Below the pieces are notes generated by a model that saw nothing but the letters and a program-made list of their open reading frames with translations, was not told the DNA's origin and made no database searches. A program made the position numbers and the translations under genes. Shown one piece after another: positions 5,651-9,063 of a stretch of 9,063 nt of DNA. Numbering within the stretch: position 1 is the stretch's first letter; the number at the start of each line of letters is the position of its first letter. The DNA is from Thiotrichaceae bacterium (lineage in GTDB: Bacteria > Pseudomonadota > Gammaproteobacteria > Thiotrichales > Thiotrichaceae), in the NCBI GenBank assembly GCA_026992705.1, contig JALWYT010000026.1, positions 1 to 9,063 on the forward strand. Reading direction: 5' to 3'.

Positions 5651-6259
5651 CTACAGTAATTTTTTATTTATTAATAGATTATGGTATTGGTCTAATTGTC
5701 TATAAAGCTTATCAAGACTACCGCTATTATCCAATACCTTATCTGCAAAGTGTAAGCGTTGTTGATGATTTGCCTGAGAAGCCATGATATTTTTAATCTC
5801 GTTACGAGATAAATTATCACGTTGTCGGACACGTTGGATTTGCTGTTCTGGTAAACAATCAACTACCCAAATCTGATCAAATAATGACTGATAATTTTGT
5901 TCTATTAATAAAGGTATATCAACTAATATATAGGGATAGTCTGACTTTTTATTTTGTATCTCGTTTTTTATTCCTTTACGTATTTGTGGGTGTAAAATTG
6001 CTTCAAGTTGTTTGCGTTTTTGTTTATCACTAAATACGATTTTACCCAATGCCTTGCGGTCAAGCTCCCCACTTGTGGTCAATATATCTTCTCCAAATAC
6101 TGATACAATGGCTGGTAAAGCTGGTTGGCTTGGCTTAACAATTTGCCTAGCGATTAAATCAGCATCAATAATAGGCACACCTTTTTCACTTAAATAATGT
6201 GTAACGATAGATTTACCTGAACCAATTCCACCTGTTAAGCCTATGATTTTCGCTTCCAT
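5651..6259 (-). CDS. coaE: Dephospho-CoA kinase
   Basis: CoaE phosphorylates the 3'-hydroxyl of dephospho-CoA with ATP, the last step of coenzyme A synthesis. The protein starting at ATG 6259 has 202 residues (E. coli about 206). It shows the P-loop GLTGGIGSGKS (7-17), the substrate motif IDADLIAR (31-38), HPQIRKGI near 90-97, the DIPLLIE strand (114-120), the lid arginines in QRVRQRD (142-148), and NSG near the C-terminus (178-180). An ATG at 6361 would add 34 hydrophobic residues that belong to no CoaE and would overlap truA by about 100 bases. The chosen start lies one base after the truA stop (TGA-G-ATG), typical of coupling. zapD follows after two bases. Confidence 0.96.
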   Translation of the reverse strand: MEAKIIGLTGGIGSGKSIVTHYLSEKGVPIIDADLIARQIVKPSQPALPAIVSVFGEDILTTSGELDRKALGKIVFSDKQKRKQLEAILHPQIRKGIKNEIQNKKSDYPYILVDIPLLIEQNYQSLFDQIWVVDCLPEQQIQRVRQRDNLSRNEIKNIMASQANHQQRLHFADKVLDNSGSLDKLYRQLDQYHNLLINKKLL

Positions 6260-6260
6260 C

Positions 6261-7037
6261 TCAAAAACTCGGTAGTACCAATGGAATATCAATATTAAAT
6301 TTTTTAGGATACTGCACGGCAACAAAATATAAACCACTGGCAGGAGCCGTTGCACCCGCAAGGTTTCGGTCTTTTTGTTCTAACAATTCAGCAATCCAGT
6401 CAACACTTTGCTTTTTCTGTCCAACCATTAATAAAGAACCAACAATATTACGTACCATGTGATGCAAAAAAGCATTAGCTTGAATATCAATATAAATATA
6501 CTCGCCACACCGCTTAACAGAAGTCGCCTGCACATTGCGTTTAGCATGTTTAGCTTGGCAACCCGCTGCTCGAAAGCTAGAGAAATCCTGCTCACCGAGT
6601 AAAGATTGAGCGGCTTGATGCATTAAAGTTTCATCTAAATCATAAGGAAACCAGCAAAGCTGATGATGAAACAGGGCAGGGCGAGAGTGTCGATTGAGAA
6701 TAATATAGCGATAGCGACGTGATAAAGCCGAAAAGCGAGCATGGAATTCAGGGTCAACAGGCTTCACCCAACGAATCGCAATATCATCGGGGAGTTTTGT
6801 ATTCACTCCCATTAACCACGCTTTATTATTACGCTCTGCTTGCGTCTCAAAATGAATGACCTGCCCAATACCATGCACACCGCTATCAGTACGCCCAGCA
6901 CACACAATATCAATCGTTTCATTAGCGATATAACTTAATGCTTTTTCAACTTCTTCTTGAATTGAAGGAGCATGGTTCAAGCGTTGCCAACCACAATAAG
7001 CCGTTCCATCATATTCAATACAAGCCGCGATTTTCAT
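6261..7037 (-). CDS. truA: tRNA pseudouridine(38-40) synthase TruA
   Basis: TruA converts uridines 38-40 in the anticodon stem-loop of many tRNAs to pseudouridine. The 258-residue protein is of usual length. The catalytic motif AGRTDSGVHGIGQVIHF contains the nucleophile Asp51. Other hallmarks are IEYDGTAYCGWQRL (7-20), the SRRYRYIILNR strand (107-117), FSSFRAAGCQAKHAKR (about 153-168), FLHHMVRNIVGSL (about 190-202) and the C-terminal APASGLYFVAVQYP. The gene follows the SPOR-like gene by 11 bases, and its stop lies one base before coaE. No strong ribosome site precedes it. Everything suggests an ordinary active enzyme inside the minus-strand operon. Confidence 0.97.
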   Translation of the reverse strand: MKIAACIEYDGTAYCGWQRLNHAPSIQEEVEKALSYIANETIDIVCAGRTDSGVHGIGQVIHFETQAERNNKAWLMGVNTKLPDDIAIRWVKPVDPEFHARFSALSRRYRYIILNRHSRPALFHHQLCWFPYDLDETLMHQAAQSLLGEQDFSSFRAAGCQAKHAKRNVQATSVKRCGEYIYIDIQANAFLHHMVRNIVGSLLMVGQKKQSVDWIAELLEQKDRNLAGATAPASGLYFVAVQYPKKFNIDIPLVLPSF

Positions 7038-7048
7038 AGCAAAATAGA

Positions 7049-7693
7049 TTATTGATTACATTGACGAGGAATACGCTGTACCACTGCTGTTGGATCAACA
7101 GAACGACTCCAAGCAATAACAGGGGTATTGCTACCAAAGGGTTCATCATAATCGATCCAATAAACCTCTAGCGGACTTTTTTCCTCACTATGACGGGCAT
7201 CATAACCTAAATAGCGGATTTGTTCTGTTTCGCGTTTAGCTCGCTCTAAATTCGAGTAAAAGCCAATGGAAATTGCATTTTTATAAGGTCCTTCAGAAAT
7301 AATAGTAAGGTTTTTAATATGCTGCTGGCGTAAATCATCAACAATCGCCTGAGCTTCTGCATGACTCTTTAATGGTGGAATAAATACAAGATACCGTAAA
7401 GTTTCCATACTGCGAATTGAGCGGATATTATAGGCTAAACCATAATCTTTAATCTTCTCACCAACAATTTGAGCAGCCTTATAGCTATTAAATGGACCTA
7501 AAGAATAACAACTACCAATTAAATTAGAGGAGTTGCTAGAATATAAATCATCATCACTATTGGGTAAAAGTACTAGTTTAGGTATATTAGGTAGTGTAAG
7601 TGGGGTGTTTTCTGGTGTTTTTTCAGGCACTGAAATTGACCAAACAAAAACTGAAATATTCAATAAAAGTAAAATGATTACCGCTTTGAGCAT
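7049..7693 (-). CDS. SPOR-like membrane-anchored protein
   Basis: A 214-residue protein with an N-terminal hydrophobic helix (residues 3-19, ending VFVWSI) acting as anchor or uncleaved signal, then a proline- and serine-rich linker (about 22-58). Two SPOR-like segments follow. The first, at about 62-135, starts CYSLGPFNSYKAAQIV and continues YLVFIPPLKSHAEAQAIVDD; the second, at about 139-183, starts ISIGFYSNLERAKRETEQI and continues YLGYDARH. SPOR domains bind denuded septal peptidoglycan and draw proteins to the division site. The fit is to the general fold rather than a named family. Two cysteines (62 and 212) could pair outside the cytoplasm. An AGGGG site lies about eight bases before the ATG. 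A 90-base gap separates it from coaX; truA follows after 11 bases. Confidence 0.8.
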   Translation of the reverse strand: MLKAVIILLLLNISVFVWSISVPEKTPENTPLTLPNIPKLVLLPNSDDDLYSSNSSNLIGSCYSLGPFNSYKAAQIVGEKIKDYGLAYNIRSIRSMETLRYLVFIPPLKSHAEAQAIVDDLRQQHIKNLTIISEGPYKNAISIGFYSNLERAKRETEQIRYLGYDARHSEEKSPLEVYWIDYDEPFGSNTPVIAWSRSVDPTAVVQRIPRQCNQ

Positions 7694-7783
7694 TAGTTTG
7701 CCCCTTTTTTATTATGTCGTAGTCGGCATTAATCATTGCAACAATCAATACGATATAATAACTAGACTACAAGTAAAGATTAA

Positions 7784-8536
7784 TCAGAGCTTTCTTATAA
7801 ACTTTAACCCCTCTAATACTAAATGTTCATTTAACTCATAATTTCCACGAAGCCAAGGGTATAAACATTCAGCATCCCCACCGCAAAGTATTTTTTTTAT
7901 TGGCGATAAGCTTAACATTTGATCCTCCATTTCCTGACATATTCTATCAATTGTTGCAGCTAAACTGTAGTAGCAACCTGTTTTAACTCCTTGAGCGGTG
8001 GAGGTTGCAAATAAATTTGTCTGCACGGAAGCTAGTTGATATTGTAAATTTTTTAGATTATTCGTTTTAGCAATCAAACTATCTTCACATAATTGCAACC
8101 CTAAGAAAATCACCCCTCCTTGATGTTCACCACTTGATGTTATGGCATCAATGGTCACTGCTGTGCCACAATCAATTACTAAACAATCATGCTGCTGAAA
8201 AAGTCTATGTGCCGCAAGCATCGCCACAAAACGATCAGTCCCCAATTTATGTGGCTCTAAATAATTGGTTTTAATACCATAAAAGTTTAATTGCGAATGT
8301 ACGATTAACAGATCAAGTTGAAATTTATCAGCTAAATTTCTAATAGAATGATCAAATTTAGCCCCCAGCACATGTACTAAAACGATTTGCTCAATATCAG
8401 GCTGCTTAAAAAGCGTCTTACAAATGCCTAAAACATCATGTTGAGAATGAGCTTTTGCATGTACCTCAAGCAAAGCATCGTGGGACAAAACTGCCCATTT
8501 AATCCGAGTATTACCAATATCAACCAGCAAATCCAT
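7784..8536 (-). CDS. coaX: Type III pantothenate kinase
   Basis: CoaX phosphorylates pantothenate, the first step of coenzyme A synthesis. The 250-residue protein belongs to the ASKHA fold. The phosphate-1 motif is DIGNTRIKWAV (6-16), the catalytic aspartate is D101 in LGTDRF, and the phosphate-2 motif is DCGTAVTIDA (122-131). The substrate-loop motif, usually GG-x-I-x-P-G, here reads GGVIFLG (140-146), with leucine in place of proline. ATAQ-like TSTAQGVKTGCYYSL (178-192) and LCGGDAECLYPWL (217-229) complete the fold. The ATG lies three bases after the stop of the DUF3144 gene. Unlike many gammaproteobacteria, no birA is adjacent; instead the last enzyme of the same pathway, coaE, lies three genes downstream in the same run. 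Confidence 0.95.
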   Translation of the reverse strand: MDLLVDIGNTRIKWAVLSHDALLEVHAKAHSQHDVLGICKTLFKQPDIEQIVLVHVLGAKFDHSIRNLADKFQLDLLIVHSQLNFYGIKTNYLEPHKLGTDRFVAMLAAHRLFQQHDCLVIDCGTAVTIDAITSSGEHQGGVIFLGLQLCEDSLIAKTNNLKNLQYQLASVQTNLFATSTAQGVKTGCYYSLAATIDRICQEMEDQMLSLSPIKKILCGGDAECLYPWLRGNYELNEHLVLEGLKFIRKL

Positions 8537-8539
8537 TGG

Positions 8540-8866
8540 CTACTGCTTTTTCATCAAATGCTCATAACGTGGAGCCTCACGTTGAGTAAAAGAGGACTTA
8601 TAATTTTCCAAATTCTCCTGCAACATACTCCTAAATAACTCTGTATAATGCTCAACCGCTCCTTCTAATGAGGCCTCATACTCCTGCAAATTTTTAGCAA
8701 CTGATGCAACAGTAAACGCCTCAAAACGTGATGCCCCATAAAGCAAACCAGAACTTACAATATGCATATCCAAACCATCCAACTGCTTATTAGCAAGATC
8801 AATATGAGCATCCGCAACTTGAATAAAAACCTTATTTAACTCTTCTTCAGTCATTTCTCGTGACAT
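8540..8866 (-). CDS. DUF3144-family protein
   Basis: A 108-residue soluble, mostly helical acidic protein that fits the small DUF3144 family of unknown function: FIQVADAHIDLANKQ (14-28), the central VSSGLLYGASRFEAFTVAS (37-55) and the C-terminal pair YTELFRSMLQENLENYKSSF (74-93). I chose the ATG at 8866 (MSREMTEEEL). A TTG at 8875 would add three residues and lies close behind an AAGAGAAG purine run, so it cannot be fully excluded. The gene opens the minus-strand run; coaX starts three bases after its stop. No function is known to me for this family, and the link with CoA or division genes is only positional. Confidence 0.82.
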   Translation of the reverse strand: MSREMTEEELNKVFIQVADAHIDLANKQLDGLDMHIVSSGLLYGASRFEAFTVASVAKNLQEYEASLEGAVEHYTELFRSMLQENLENYKSSFTQREAPRYEHLMKKQ

Positions 8867-8922
8867 AACTATCAACTTCTCTTAAATAAAAAATTATTTA
8901 GTACCTAAACGTTTCTTAGCAT

Positions 8923-8938
8923 TTTATCTTAAGATAAA
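8923..8938. promoter_or_regulatory. 16-base perfect palindrome upstream of the operon
   Basis: TTTATCTTAAGATAAA is self-complementary over 16 bases with no spacer and lies 57-72 bases before the chosen start of the DUF3144 gene. This is a normal distance for an operator near the promoter of the minus-strand run. The regulator is unknown, and in AT-rich DNA chance cannot be excluded. Confidence 0.35.
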
Positions 8939-8978
8939 TGATAAGTCGTTATTGTGTGATCAAATTATGGTTTTAATA

Positions 8979-8987
8979 GGGGGGGGG
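8979..8987 (+). repeat. G9 homopolymer tract
   Basis: Nine consecutive G residues occur in otherwise AT-rich non-coding DNA, 113-121 bases before the start of the minus-strand operon. Long G/C tracts slip during replication and in some bacteria switch promoters on and off by changing spacing. Whether this one is polymorphic cannot be seen in a single sequence. Confidence 0.9.
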
Positions 8988-8991
8988 AACT

Positions 8992-9009
8992 GAAGATTAA
9001 GAAGATTAA
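8992..9009 (+). repeat. Tandem duplication of a 9-base unit
   Basis: GAAGATTAA occurs twice in direct succession (8992-9000 and 9001-9009), followed by the degenerate AGAATTATAA. It lies just after the G9 tract and points to local replication slippage. No function is evident. Confidence 0.85.
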
Positions 9010-9022
9010 AGAATTATAACTA

Positions 9023-9063
9023 CTCAGCGTAATTTACTAATTTTATCATTTAATTATGCTGAG
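9023..9063. repeat. Inverted repeat cut by the window edge
   Basis: CTCAGCGTAATT (9023-9034) pairs with AATTATGCTGAG (9052-9063) over 12 bases with one G-T pair (9029/9057), around a 17-base AT-rich loop. It reaches the last base of the window, so the stem may continue outside. It could be a terminator of a gene beyond the window or the tip of a larger palindrome. Confidence 0.6.

Larger units (their letters stand above)
8867..9063. other. Non-coding region upstream of the minus-strand operon
   Basis: Nearly 200 bases without a plausible gene on either strand; the short frames present have no ribosome site and stop quickly. It must hold the promoter of the DUF3144-coaX-to-coiled-coil operon, but I see no pair of clear -35 and -10 boxes. 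It contains a 16-base palindrome, a nine-G run, a 9-base tandem repeat and inverted-repeat arms at the window edge, each listed separately. Confidence 0.6.

Noticed and set aside
6260..6361. Upstream ATG adding 34 residues to CoaE
   Set aside because: The added segment is hydrophobic, absent from CoaE proteins, and overlaps the end of truA; the ATG at 6259 gives the normal length.
7694..7783. GTAGTC/GACTAC inverted repeat (7719-7724 and 7765-7770) in the coaX to SPOR gap as a terminator
   Set aside because: The stem is only six bases around a 40-base loop with no T tract, so it is not a credible terminator. A promoter here also could not be supported; the best -35/-10 pairs have poor spacing.
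7533..7841. 102-codon plus-strand frame opposite the SPOR-like gene and coaX end
   Set aside because: It is antisense to two supported genes, has low-complexity composition and shows no ribosome site or family motif.

Overview
This is an AT-rich bacterial window, most likely from a gammaproteobacterium. The evidence is gene content: zapD directly after coaE (as in enterobacteria and relatives), a type III pantothenate kinase, a DUF3144-type protein and a NarL-like regulator. A NarL-type regulator followed by a rhodanese, and a lone Cmx6-type Cas6, would fit sulfur-oxidising Thiotrichales-like lineages. That placement is inference and no marker gene here proves it.

Layout. (1) 5-1143, plus strand: a NarL/FixJ response regulator and a single-domain rhodanese, 20 bases apart, probably one operon whose upstream part (perhaps a sensor kinase) lies outside the window. 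(2) 1300-1900, plus strand: a decayed DUF433-antitoxin / DUF5615 PIN-toxin pair. The antitoxin has no usable start, the toxin carries a 5-base tandem duplication that shifts the frame, and one acidic residue of the toxin is replaced. (3) 1994-2551, minus strand: a DJ-1/PfpI (YajL-like) protein with its own hairpin terminator. (4) 2611-2772: a 162-base imperfect palindrome with about 55 paired positions. All six internal mismatches read as G-U pairs on the plus strand. (5) 2809-3699, plus strand: a small unknown gene (65 aa) followed three bases later by a Cas6/Cmx6-like RNA endonuclease (229 aa). No CRISPR array and no other cas gene is visible. (6) 8866 down to 3772, minus strand: an eight-gene run, DUF3144 protein - coaX - SPOR-like membrane protein - truA - coaE - zapD - two single-pass membrane coiled-coil proteins. 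Spacings are 0 to 11 bases except for 90 bases after coaX. (7) 8867-9063: non-coding, with a 16-base palindrome, a G9 tract, a 9-base tandem repeat and the arms of an inverted repeat at the window edge.

How the genes fit together. The minus-strand run joins the first (coaX) and last (coaE) enzymes of coenzyme A synthesis, a tRNA pseudouridine synthase, and cell-division or envelope functions (ZapD, SPOR-like protein). The two unknown membrane coiled-coil proteins sit directly behind zapD, share architecture and C-terminal pattern, and are good candidates for an undescribed envelope or division-associated pair. The most unusual segment is 2611-3699, where a long hairpin with strand-specific pairing lies directly upstream of a stand-alone Cas6-like nuclease and its small partner gene. 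A functional link between hairpin and nuclease is a hypothesis only.
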